A DNA stretch of 64,000 nt, from NCBI GenBank assembly GCA_021521415.1, contig JAIQDT010000001.1, positions 7,564,001-7,628,000 on the forward strand, in the 5' to 3' direction. Both the position numbers and the translations under genes were made by a program. Under the pieces are notes generated by a model that had not been told where the DNA came from, did not search any database, and saw nothing but the letters and a program-made list of their open reading frames with translations. This document shows positions 44,582 through 56,400 of the stretch, piece by piece (the stretch's first letter is position 1; the number at the start of each line of letters is the position of its first letter). This DNA comes from Bidens hawaiensis (taxonomy: Eukaryota; Streptophyta; Magnoliopsida; Asterales; Asteraceae).

Positions 44582-47130
44582 TCATCTCATGTATCCAGGG
44601 CTACCAAGAATCACATTACAACACGAAAAGTTATCTATAACACAGAACTTTTGAAAAGAATTGACTCCCTCAATGTAAATAGGAAGTTTGATGTCCCCCA
44701 ATGTTTTTTTGGTTCCTCCACTAAAACCAACGAGGACAAATGGTCTTGGTGTGATCTCTATTTCATGAATATTCATTTTCCTGAGTATGTCGGCCTGAAT
44801 GATGTTCACTGAACTCCCGCCATCTACGAGTATCATGCGAACATAGTGGTTAGCAATAAACAAAGTGATAATCAAACCGCCGTGGTGAGCATCCTGAAGG
44901 TGCATGTGATCCTCTATGTCAAAGGTTATGATCCTTTGATCAATTAAGGTGGTAGTCCTAATGGGTCTTTCACCATTGTCCAATTTGGTTTCCTTGGCAT
45001 GTCTTTTTTCCGAGGAGAATGAGGTTCCACAGATGTCTAAACCCCCAGAGATAAAATTGATAATCTGTGCATCGGGTGGTGGTGGAGCTGATTTCTGTGG
45101 AATTTCTTCAGGATCTTGGATCCTTGATTTCTTTCTTCCTAAAAGCTCCTTGAAGTGGCCCTTGCTTAGAAGATACCTATTTTCTCTCCTCAGACTGATA
45201 AAATTATCGGTCATATGGCCGAAATCTTCATGGAATGCATACCATTTGGACTTATCCTTGAAGGTTGTTGACTTCTCATTTTTCTGAGGCCATCTTGCTT
45301 TCTCTCCAAGTTCCTTCACGGCACATATTAAGCCATGAGTATCAACAAAAAAGCAATACTCAAAAATTCTTGGATAACTTTCATCGTCGTCGTCTTCTTC
45401 GATCGCATGGACGTTTTGATTGCTGAACTTTGAATATGGCTTGGAATTATTTTTCCTTTAGGATGATCCTTGTTTCTTGTCAGGTAACTCTTATTTTGTT
45501 GGAGTACCCAACCTTTCTTGGATCTTTTTATCATCCTCCAGTCTTATGAGCATGAGCGCCCTGTTCTTGACTCCATCTAATGTTCTGCAAGGGGTCATAA
45601 CAAGATCATCATATAATAGGGAGTTCTTTTGTAACCCCATCTTGAATGCCTCAACATCCATAGCCATGTTAAGATTTGGTATTTCTATGGCCTCCCTTCC
45701 AAACTTGGTGACAAGATCCTTTAAGGATGCATCACGATGTTGGACAACACGATATAAATCACTAGTTAATTTCTCAAATTTTCTACTATAAGAAAATTGG
45801 CTATTGAACAATTTAACTAAGTGTGAAAATGAAGTAACAGAATAAGGGGGAGACTTAGCAGCCATTTGAGAGCGGATCAAGTTAACGTGGATCCAAAACC
45901 TTTGCACAGGCAGGCCTCCCGGAGTCTTTCTGGAATGGGATTCATTTTCATCCTATCCATGTATTGAGGCGCCACATGTTCCTCTGGATCGGTTGAGCCA
46001 TCGTAAACCTTCGTGTTGGGGGATTGAAAGCACTTCGGGATCTCAGCATCACATATTGGTGGAGCAAACCTTGATAGCTTATGAATTCCTTCCGGAATCT
46101 CATGAATGAGTCGAACCACTCCTGGAACACTGGATATCATATCCTTCAGTTTCTGTAGTTCCTTTTCCATGGCTAGATTGATACGTGTATCTTGCGTAGA
46201 ACCAAGGTTAGTGTCTAAAGATAAATGATTATAAATTTTACCTCTATGTTGATTATATGTTGATATCATAGAAGAGAATGTAGGATAAGAAGCATCAGCT
46301 ATAATAGTTGGTCAACCAGAGGCAATGGTCTGCTTAGGGATGAAGTCTCCCTCATTAATTTCCGACGACCTTTGATGTTGAAGTCTTGATTATCCTTGAT
46401 TCTGCATGAAGGATCCTTAAGGTTGAAAGTTGAAGGATCCTTAATGAAACAATCCAAAGGATCCTGGTTGAAGGATAGAGGAACCTGGTTGAAGGATGGA
46501 TGATCCTTGCTAGAGGACCGAGGATCCGTGAGTGTGTTGACCGATGGATTTTGGTTGAAGGATGGATGATCCTTGCTGGAGGATCGAGGATCCTTGAGTA
46601 TGCTGACCCATGGATCCTGGTTGACGGATAGAAGATCCTAGTTGGAAGACTGAGGATCCTTGAGTATGCTGACCCATGGGACCTGGTTGGAAGATCGAGG
46701 ATCCTTAAGTATGCTAACCCAAGGATCCTGGTTAAAGGATGGAGGATCCTTGAGCATATTGAGCCATGGATCCTGGAGTGGTGAAATCAAACATCCTAGG
46801 CATCAAGGGAGTCTGATCCTCCACTGGCCTCTTTGTCTTCTTGAGATCTTCTATTTCGCGTAGGATCTTCTGGTTGGTCCTTTTCTGCTGCTCCATGTAC
46901 TCCTTAACTTGTGAAAACATAGCAGAATCATCATTTTTAGAAGTTACCACAGAAGTGGTAGCGGTGGACTTTGAGCCTTGAAGAACAGGAGTTTGCATCT
47001 TGCTTCCAGCAGCGTTGGTCCTCTATACTCCCATGGGTGGAGGAGGCGGCATTGGCAATGAGACTTTTGATGAGAGAGAAACGGATGAAGGCAAGGTGGT
47101 TGAAGCAGAAGTTTGTTGAGAGGCCATTGG
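44582..47130 (-). pseudogene. Element D: gag and protease
   Basis: From about 47128 (MASQQTSASTT...), the region has the helical EYMEQQKRTNQKILREIEDLKK, a decayed repeat zone (46760-46430), the capsid blocks (46269-45491), a knuckle-like region (YAFHEDFGHMTDNF, last Cys lost) and the protease LVDGGSSVNII with Gly in place of Ser. Stops and frameshifts separate the pieces. Dyads at 45110-45124, 46493-46507, 46559-46573, 46580-46594 and 46736-46750. Confidence 0.88.
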
Positions 47131-47192
47131 TAATGATATAGGTTGAAATGGTTGAAAATTGATGGGAAATCTTATAGATTAAAGCACCAATT

Positions 47193-47210
47193 GCCCCACG
47201 GTGGACGCCA
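47193..47210 (-). promoter_or_regulatory. Primer-binding site of element D
   Basis: On the minus strand this reads TGGCGTCCACCGTGGGGC, one change from element F. The LTR begins at 47214. Confidence 0.85.
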
Positions 47211-47213
47211 AAT

Positions 47214-47735
47214 TGTTTTGATCAAAAATCGGTTTGAAGATAATGTAATCAAATTTGTTTAGTGAGGTATAGTGCTTGTATAATAACAATGAATATGTAA
47301 ACGAAATATTGATGAACATGGAGATTTGTTACGAGGAAAATCCATTGATCGGATTAAGGATCGCCGGTATAAAAACCCCAGGTGATGACAAATCTTCTAT
47401 CACCACTAGATTAATCAAAAAGTAAGGTTACAATGGTGGAGCTAAATATCGGTGAATACAATAATTGCTAAGTGTAAGTAGTGTAGCTAGAATAATCTCT
47501 GTGAACTGAAGTGTGTAAGTTGTGTGTTTAACCTAACCGATATAGCTCAATATATACAAAAATGAAGCTAACTAACAACCCTATAAATCCGCCACAACTC
47601 CATAAAAACGTTGCATCCACTTTGACCACGTGCCATTTCCATTGAGCTGCAAATTAGTGGGCTGACTTGGTCTCTTAGCCGTTATAACTGTTAAATACAA
47701 TACCATTCAAAGAGTACAACCATTAGTAGATAATC
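47214..47735 (-). repeat. 5' LTR of element D, part 1
   Basis: It starts TGTTTTGATCAAAAATC. Homology to the B and F LTRs is patchy, so D is older or of a sister family. It is interrupted by solo LTR E at 47736 and resumes at 50154. Confidence 0.85.
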
Positions 47736-50148
47736 TGTGACATTCGTCAATTTCGGGTCTCGTTTGCATTCGTTTTTGTATTCGTTTATCATGTAAACCG
47801 ACCCATTTTGTAAATCAAAGCTTATGATATAATCAAAATGATGGATTTATGTTACAATATTGTTTTACACTTGTTGGGTCTTGAAAGCATTCTTTTTGGT
47901 CCTTAAAACTCTTTAAAATAACTTAAACCAAACTTTGGGTACTATTATTGCCATTTACCAAAAACTTGTTTGACCATTTCAACCATCACATGCATCTTTA
48001 CCCTATTTGTATGAACCATACTCTTACCATTATAAAAGCAAGGCTCCATACACCATTTTGGTTGTTCATCTTCTCCAAAATCTCTCTCAAATCCAAGTAT
48101 TCATCTTCAACATTTTGTTATTTTGATTTCTTAAGGTCAACTAACTATAGTATTTCATTTTAACTTGTTCATCTAATATTACTAACACTTGAATATGGTG
48201 GTACAACATATATATAATACACACCACTTGTTTCCTTTATTTGTTACTTCACCGACTCCGGTTGGTTAAGTTTCGAATGTCATAAGGCAAGGCTTCATGG
48301 AGGACTTCGTGTTCTTGATATATATATACACACACATAACTTATTATACATATCACTTATGACTAACTTCTAACCCTTTTAGCTTGTTCATTTTATTTAC
48401 AAGTTCCATGGTGTGGGTTTGTATAAGACTAACCTCGGTTTAACCGAAACTAGTCCAAACCGGAAACCGAACTTTTGTTTACTAGTTTTGTTAAAATAGT
48501 TGTTTAAACATGTTTATTGCTAGATTTGAGTTTCAAAAATCATTTTTACAAGTTCTTTGATATTAAGCGTATGGAATCCATCTATGAACTCGTTGGGAGA
48601 TGGAAACCGAACTAAACCGAAACTTTTGCTTAAAAGACTTGTAGTTAACTTTTTAGTTGTAAAATTTAAGTTTTCTTCATTTATAAACCAATACACAAGT
48701 TCTATGATATTTGGGCATGTAGAAACCATCTATGAACTATCTGTGAGATGGATACCGAACCAAACCAAACTATACCGACTTTTACTCGCTTAAGACACAC
48801 AAGTGTGTTTTTAGCTATCAAGACTTGTATATTTCTTTAAAAATATTTTACAAACTGATTTTAATTATTTTCTTAAGTACTTGGAATTGTTGGATCCAAC
48901 TTGATCTCATCACATAGTTTGGACCGACAAGACCGAACACTCGCTTAACGTGCGTTGTTAGTTCTAAACAATAGATCTACATACTTGGTTAAGTGTTAGT
49001 ATATTTTAATGAGTTATCTCATAACAATTAATATGTTGGAAAGTTGACTTTGGGTTTGACCACTTGTCAAGACCCGAACTGACAACCCGAACACTCGTTA
49101 AAAACCCGTTTTAGTATCTTTGTCCCAAAGGAACTTGCATTTTAGCATTTTTCCCACCTTATTACTTAACATTGGTTAAGTAAATATTAAGGTTAGATAC
49201 TTTAACCCGGTTTCGAGCAAGCTTACATTTTTAAAGGATTGTTATTATAAATTCTTAAATAGTTACATTTTAAACCTTTAACTTTAATTGTTTACTTTTT
49301 GCAACAATTGTTTTATTTAAAGATCTCCAAGGAAACCTTTCTAAATCCAAGACTTTTTTTATTTTAGGCTTCATACGTTAACTCGTCGTTCCGGCAAATC
49401 TCCAAATAATCAAACTTTCAAGTTTATTACTTGAACGTGAGTAACTTCATACCCCGTTTTCTATCTTTTATTTTGGGGGTGACATTTCATCTTATCTAAA
49501 CTAAATGTTTTATACTTGGGTCTTAAACCACAAACTTTGTTGTATACTTTACTTGAATAATTGCTCGATTTGGTGTTCTATGCTTATTTGCCTATGTGTT
49601 TATCGCTTTTGGATGGTGGAACTATAAATCCTAGACCATTTGGCAACCCCTCATGGCAAGGTGTCGTTATCGTAATGCAATTAACGATAACTATAAAATC
49701 CTAAACTATTTGGCAACCCCTTATAGTTGGGTGTCGCTAACTTGTTAGCGATAACTATTTATCCAAGTTTATAGCTATTATTTATGGTTTTGTATACTAG
49801 TTTTGTGGCTTTTCATACTATATATCTATTGTTCAAACTTATGAATTGCTCACCAACCTTTGTGTTGATAAACTTTATTTTATGAAATGTTACAGGTTTG
49901 CATCTAGGTTGATTTTGGAGTTCGGTGAAGAAAACTTCACAAATACCGTTAGGATATTAGCAAAAATGAACAATATTTGATTTGCTATATTTTGTTATAT
50001 TTGACTTATGAATATTTGGTTATGTGACATTTTCGATGTTGTGAAATGAAATGAGTTTGTTAAATATTGTCGCTTTAAATAGTGTCATGCGCTTATGGGC
50101 AATCGTTGCACCCCGGCATGTTCCGCCGCCTTTGGTCGGGGTGTGACA
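47736..50148. mobile_element. Element E: solo LTR
   Basis: 2413 bp, starting TGTGACATTCG and ending GGGGTGTGACA, with the TSD TAATC (47731-47735 and 50149-50153). No coding region or primer site is present. It holds two or three diverged copies of an about 140-bp repeat with CATCTATGAACT (about 48400-48780) and a pair of TGGCAACCCC repeats (about 49640 and 49700). Strand is undetermined. Confidence 0.88.
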
Positions 50149-50153
50149 TAATC

Positions 50154-50262
50154 AATACTGAGGATCCTTGATCCTAAGTAACCTGGAGCATATCTCAAGG
50201 ATAAAGGATCCATAAGTCATATAAGGATAACATATCCTTAGCACAAAATCTGTGCCCTAACA
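50154..50262 (-). repeat. 5' LTR of element D, part 2
   Basis: This ends TGTGCCCTAACA, as in the B and F LTRs. Exact dyads at 50161-50175 and 50224-50238, near match at 50198-50212. Right flank TGGTGG; the TSD cannot be checked because the left end of D is lost. Confidence 0.85.
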
Positions 50263-51640
50263 TGGTGGTTAATGAAACAACTTTGTAATTTGTTAATACC
50301 AGGATAATTGATATGCATCTAATAGATATTATGTTAATGAAGTTAAATGAAATCCTATAGGTTTTAAATTGTCAAAATCATATAAAATAAGTTATCGGGA
50401 ATGATATGAATGCATGATATACATTCGGATACAAATACATTATATTTGTTGTATACTTTGAGAATTATATATACATGGACCTCATCATGAGTTTCTTATG
50501 GTGGTTTAGTGCATTAAAGTAAACATCTTGCTGATGTAATTCATATGCCCCAATAAGCATATGGTGGTTCTGATAAAGTATGTACAATAATGGTACAATA
50601 TTGAATGATAATGTAATAAGTATTGAAGACATCTTTGAATATGATATAGAAAACGATTTACTTATTAGATGAAATTTATGTGTCAAACTTTTGAAGAGTA
50701 AATTTGTATACAAGATTGATCAACATGGAAGGAAGTTCATGGACTGTAAAAAACTCTTGATTAGTATATTGCATAAATGATTAGTTAACATGGAAGGAAG
50801 TCCATGACTGCTTATACATGCATGAAGCATTCACGAAAAATTTATTATATGAAATTAACAAGTTCTATATGTAGACAACAAAATTCGAGTCAGACATTGT
50901 ATAATCAACTCAGTTATTATCTCATGAAAAGATATATGAATATGATGTAAATTCATGATTATCTCATGGAAAGAGATGAATATGTTGTATTCGATTAATG
51001 TCTTGAATATTTTAATATTAAATCAATAATATCATGTTGATTATTGCATGGTATCCCATAAAGAGATGGTATGCGTGTCGAACATTTGTAAAATGATATT
51101 TTATGTCAATCAAACTTCATTATGTTAAAACATTTCAATGTGAATGAAGTTCATCTCATATAAAACAAATTACCCTTATGCTTAATAGAATTTTTTTGGT
51201 CAAAAAATACCATAGTTTATTGCAGTTAATGCAGTATTTCTTGCTAGTTATACACAATTAGATATATTATTTATTTCTATTTTGTTTCAAGTAAAAAGGC
51301 ATCAAAATGAGTTAAACATATATATTTTGATGTGTGCAAGGTACAAAAGATATAAGTTTATATTTTACTAACCCGTAAAAACGTTTGGTTAGTCGTATTA
51401 ATGCAGATATGCAATTTAGCAAAATCATGGATTTCATGTTACTTATTTTCAAGATAAGGTACTACATGTCACTTATTTACAAGATGAGGCACTACAAGTC
51501 ATACACGAAGGTAATACATCATTCCTCCAAATAAGGATGCGTACACTTCAAGTGCCGGATTGTTAACTACAAAAGTCGTAAAGAAACTTTCTCATAAGAC
51601 CGAAACTTGTCACAAGGATGTATAAATGAAGGGGAGTATA
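50263..51640. other. AT-rich spacer, probably decayed copia interior
   Basis: No coding frame is recognisable. GAAGGAAGTYCATG occurs twice (about 50729 and 50791). It leads into the copia-like end at 51628. Confidence 0.45.
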
Positions 51641-51850
51641 ATGCGCGTTGCACTCTTTTTCCCTTAGCCAATGTTTTGTCCCGATGGGTTTTCCTAGCAA
51701 GATTTTAACGAGCCAACATCACCAAGCGTATTTTAATGAGCAAGATTCTCGTTTAGTCGGATCATATGCAAAGCACGTGAGGGTAGTTTTGTAATTTTAT
51801 ATTATTATAAAAATACAAAATATAACATTACCCCCTTTCACCTCCTCACA
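51628..51850 (+). mobile_element. Ty1/copia-like LTR remnant
   Basis: A GAAGGGGAGTA polypurine tract is followed by CTCTTTTTCCCTTAGCC, TTTTGTCCCGATGGGTTTT and CCTAGCAAGATTTTAACGA. These are the R/U5 wording of many plant copia LTRs. The ends are not resolved. Confidence 0.65.
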
Positions 51851-51882
51851 AACCCTGCCGGTTGTCACCGCGTTCCAAGTAC

Positions 51883-52146
51883 TAGGGCTGACAATTGGGT
51901 ACCTGTTAAAGACACGATAAGACATGTTAATCAAAAAAGTGTGGTACGTGATTTTTCATTTTCTTAAATAATTGAAATTAGTAGGCTAGACTCCCTCATT
52001 ATCCCTTATTGGTACACAAAACTTACAACTATCTTATATTCATGGCATATAAAGTAGTTAAACGAGTCGTATTCAAGTTTTATATTTGTGTCACGCGCGT
52101 CGCCTCTTACCTGTTAAACCTGTTAAGACACGAACCGCCAGCCCTA
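51883..52146. mobile_element. MITE-like element with TAGGGCTG inverted ends
   Basis: It begins TAGGGCTGACAATTGG and ends CGCCAGCCCTA, giving imperfect terminal inverted repeats over about 264 bp. The ends resemble hAT-type MITEs. A clean 8-bp target duplication was not found. Confidence 0.55.
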
Positions 52147-52426
52147 CGTCCAACCACCACCACCCCCCACCTCACCTCACCTCAAACCCCCCTCCCTTTC
52201 TCTCTCTCTCTCTCTACAATCTCTTCTCACCATTCTCTCAACCCGCTTCTTCATCTCCTCATTTCTCGAGTGCAACATTACACTAAACCATCATCATTCC
52301 AAGCTTACATACACTGGTACGATTCCCGATCGGATCTGATCTTCGAAGGAACCGTTGGTCCCCCTTTGCTTTCGATAGCCAAATCCTCATCTTATCCATT
52401 ATTCTCACTTAACATACCATCTTCCA

Positions 52427-52546
52427 TGGATTCTTCACCAAGCTTTCAGCTCTCGAAGCTTCCAAGCTCTAACAGTGGTGGTGGTGGTGGTGGTGGTGGT
52501 GGTCGGCGTCTTCTTACAGCAGCAGAGATTGCACATTGGTAGGTTT
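52427..52546 (+). other. Orphan first-exon-like sequence (38 codons)
   Basis: A CT-rich leader (52195-52220) precedes an ATG frame MDSSPSFQLSKLPSS, a run of Gly codons, then RRLLTAAEIAHW and TAG. A good splice donor (TTG|GTAGGT) overlaps the last codon, so it may be the first exon of a gene. No matching second exon was found before the PSI1-like gene, and I do not recognise the protein. Confidence 0.4.
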
Positions 52547-53420
52547 GGAAACTTTGGTTAGGGAAACGAATTTGATGGGTTTGGAAGGTTGGATTCCGAA
52601 ATTGGGGGATTAGGGTTCTTGAATTGGATAAAGATTGCAATTGGTTAGTTTAATTAAAAATTGGGGATTAGGGTTCCAAGAATGGGAGAAACAGAATCAT
52701 GGGATCATTGAGTTCATGGATATGGGAATGGTTTTGTGCGGAATGACATGTTGAATTCAGTAATAATGCATAGAATGATGGTGACCGTAGTGGTGTGGGG
52801 TGGGTGGTGTTTATGGTGGTAGAAAGAGAGAGAGAGTTTAGAGAGAGATATATGTTTATTTATATATTGAGTCTTTTTTATTTTTTTGTTAAACTGCTTT
52901 TTATTTAATAGGTGAAATGACCAGCTTGTCCTCATGTGCTTTGCACATAATCTGACTTAACGAGAAAAACTAACTGGGTTAAGGCTAAAGGACAAACGTT
53001 GTTAAATTTGTAAACGTAAATGATAAAACATGTCATTTTTAAAGATAAATGATAGTGAGTGAAATTTGATGCAAACATAAATAACAACCGTTTACTTTGT
53101 ATTTTTGTTGCATGAAATTCCGGTAAAATAAAACCCAATATAAAAAAAGAAAATGAATAAAGTGAGAATGAGTATGACCCACAGCTAAAAACCAGTGGAC
53201 TTTCACCACATCATCACAACCACCAGCAGCTAAAAACCAGTTGACTCCTCTTTTCTTTGTTTCTTTCTTATCCCCCAATCTTCACTCAATCAACGCGTTC
53301 CCATCTCATCTCATCGTGTGTGTGTTCCCATTTATATATTTATTATCATATCAAATTCACATCTTCTTCCTTATATGGATTCCAATCCACTCAAACCCAT
53401 CATCCGATTGATCAATTGAA
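52547..53420. other. Intergenic region and 5' leader of the PSI1-like gene
   Basis: AT-rich, without a supported gene. TATATATTTATT at about 53332 is a weak TATA candidate, with a CATCTCATC leader around 53300. The start site is not determined. Confidence 0.5.
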
Positions 53421-56400
53421 ATGGGTGGCGTGTGTACCGGTGGCACGTTGAAGCGCCATACGGGTGTCGATGACGTCAGCGCCAGGGGTAGTAGTCTTGG
53501 GTATTCCGGGAAACTCAAGTCTGTCAAGAGCTTTGATAATAATAATAATAATAATCAGCAGCAAGAAAAGAAGAAAGATGATCAGGATGATCGTGATGAT
53601 GATTTGAGGTTATCTTCTTCTTCTTATACGCAACAGGATGATGCTGATGATGATGATGATGGGTATCATCGGAAAACCACCTCATTTGATTCGGGTTTTT
53701 TCTCCTCCATTTCCAGAGAGTTAAAACCATCTACTCCTGCTAGGGTTAAGGTATTATATTTATATGTTTTTTTTTTCATTTTTTCTATATAATTCTGTAT
53801 TAAAGTAATTGTGTGTGTGTTTATATATTTTTCACTCAAATTGTTTACGAAAAAATAGGCGTGTTAAATATATGAACATTCGGTGAATTGTTGTTGGTTT
53901 TATGTTCATTCGTTTATATTCGTTATATATTCATAAAAATTTTAGGTTTATTACAACTTAGATTGTAATGGGTTATTAAAATTTTTAGATTGTTAATAAC
54001 TTTTTACGCACAACGAATTATTGTTCACATTTATGTATAATTGGTTCTAACTTTGTTGTTTGCATTTGTTAACCATTTGTTTATACTGTTGATGAACGGA
54101 CAAGAAAATCTCGTCCGTTTAATTGACCATGTTCGAGCGTTTGTTCAGTTTTAAAGTTAAACAAACAAACAAACAAACACGAACATGTTAGTTCTTCTCG
54201 TGTTACGAAAAATTGTTTTAAAAGTCCCATAACAATCTTTTCGGGTTTACTTGAATTTATTTTGATAGGCGCCTCACGTAAGCACGTTTCTGGGTAAAGC
54301 GGGTAGTGTCGGTCTTGAAGTCCTCGACACGCTCGGAAGCAGTATGACAAGTTTAAACGCGCATACTGGCTTTGTATCGAATTCTGCGTTAAAGGGGAAC
54401 AAAGTTACTATCTTAGCATTCGAAGTGGCTAACACGATTGTTAAGGGGTCAAATTTGATGCAATCGCTTTCGGGTGAAAACATTCAAATTCTTAAAAAGG
54501 AGATTTTGCATTCAAAAGGCGTGCAACTTTTGGTTTCAACCGATATGAAGGAGTTGCTGAGAATTGCGGCTTCTGATAAGAGGTAAGTTTGTTCGTTTAC
54601 ATTCAATTATGTTTGTTAGATTACGCTTGTTAATTCATTTATAATTTTGACCCATTACAACTTGGTTGAGTTTTAATAACTTTTTAGGCTCAACTCATTG
54701 TTCTTCACTTTACTTTTAACTGGTTTTAGCTCAGTCATGTTTATTCGTTTGTGTACATGAACCGTTTGTTTATACTATTAACGAACAAACATAAAATGAA
54801 TATGGACATGCTCATTTTTTTAACGAACGAACACGAACAAGAAAGTTGTGGTTGTTTGTTTGTTTAAGGTTATTCAATCAATCAATCAATCAAGCCCTGT
54901 ATATCCCACCGCATAGCACGCTATCGGTAGGGTTAGGGGAGGGTGGATGTAGGCAAGTCTTTCCTCTATCCGTGAGAATAGAGAGGCTGCTTCCAGAGAG
55001 ACCCCCGGCTCATAAAGCTACATACAGGTAAACAGAGTAAACATACATCCTACAAGCAAAGACACTTAGCAATACATAGAATAGCAAACTACCAAAATAG
55101 CAAGGAATCTGTAACCAATAAGATTTGGGCATAAGAATCACAAGACAACATCAAACAAAAATATACATAGACAACAAGGAGTCAAGCTAGCCAAACTAGA
55201 CCCTAAATACAAAGCTAAGCTAACTAGGTACCTTCCCCTAGAAAGTCGCTAACCTTAATCCTACGTCTCCACGAATCTCTATCCTGGACCATGTCCTCAG
55301 AGAGGTGCAACTCTGTCAAGTCATGTCTAATTCTCTCATCCCAAGTCAATTTAGGCCTGCCTCTACTCCTCTTTCCTTCCACAATGCAGGTTTCCACTAC
55401 TCTAACTGGCGCTGTTGTTGGTCTCCTTTTCACATGCCCAAACCATCTCAATCTCCCTTCCTTTATTTTCTCTTATATGCTAACTACTCCTAACCTTTCC
55501 CTAAAGACCTCATTTCTAATCCTATCTAATCTAGTGTGTCCGCACATCCACCTCAGCATCCTCATCTCTCAGCATCCTCATCTCTGCTACCTCCATCTTG
55601 CGCGCCTGTGTCTTCTTGATGGCCCAACAGACTTTCGTTAATCTAGTGTGTCTTCTTGATGGCCCAAAAGACCTCATTTCTAATCCTTCTTGTTTGTTTA
55701 ACGTTAAACGGACACAAACATGCCCTGTTCTTGTTTGGTTTGTTCACACGCCTAATCTTGTCGAGGGTCCCGTGAGTTTTCTGGTAATGGGTTCTCATGG
55801 TTAAAAAAAGACTTTTGTTGCCAATTTTAAACACGAAAATAATCTGGTTTTGGCATGGCATATATGACCTGTTTAAAATTGGCTGTGTTCGGGTTGCCGT
55901 GTTTAACTCGTTTAGTTAAACAAGTCGACCCACTAATTGGTTCACTGGGTTATCCGAACACGGGCTCGCAGGTTCAACTAATTACTGATCGAACCAGTTT
56001 ATACCAAACCAAACTGCACAAATTTCATGTTACGTTCGTGTCATGTCATGAATTCAAATATTTTCTTTTTAGAGAGGAATTTGAAATATTTTCTAAAGAA
56101 GTGGTGAGATTCGGAGGTATGTGCAAGGATCCGCAATGGCACAATTTGGATCGTTTCTTTGCCAGGTAAATTTGAAAAGTGTGAATTGCAAAATAGTTGA
56201 AATTTGAAATGTATTTAATTTGTTTGTTGAGTCAGATTGGATTTGGACCCTGTAACAAATAGCCAGATAAGAGAAGAGGCTGAAATTATAATGCAAGAGC
56301 TTTCCAATTTGGCTCAACATACTTCAGTAAGTTGCTTATTTATGTCTATTTATTCCTTAAATTAGAGGTCACAATTAGGTCCTGGGTCACGGATCTGGCA

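Noticed and set aside
52009..52542. 177-residue + strand ORF
   Set aside because: It starts inside the MITE and runs through the CT-rich leader; composition is low-complexity and the better frame starts at 52427.
53524..53730. Minus-strand ORF rich in His and Tyr
   Set aside because: It is the complement of exon 1 of the PSI1-like gene (AAT and GAT repeats).
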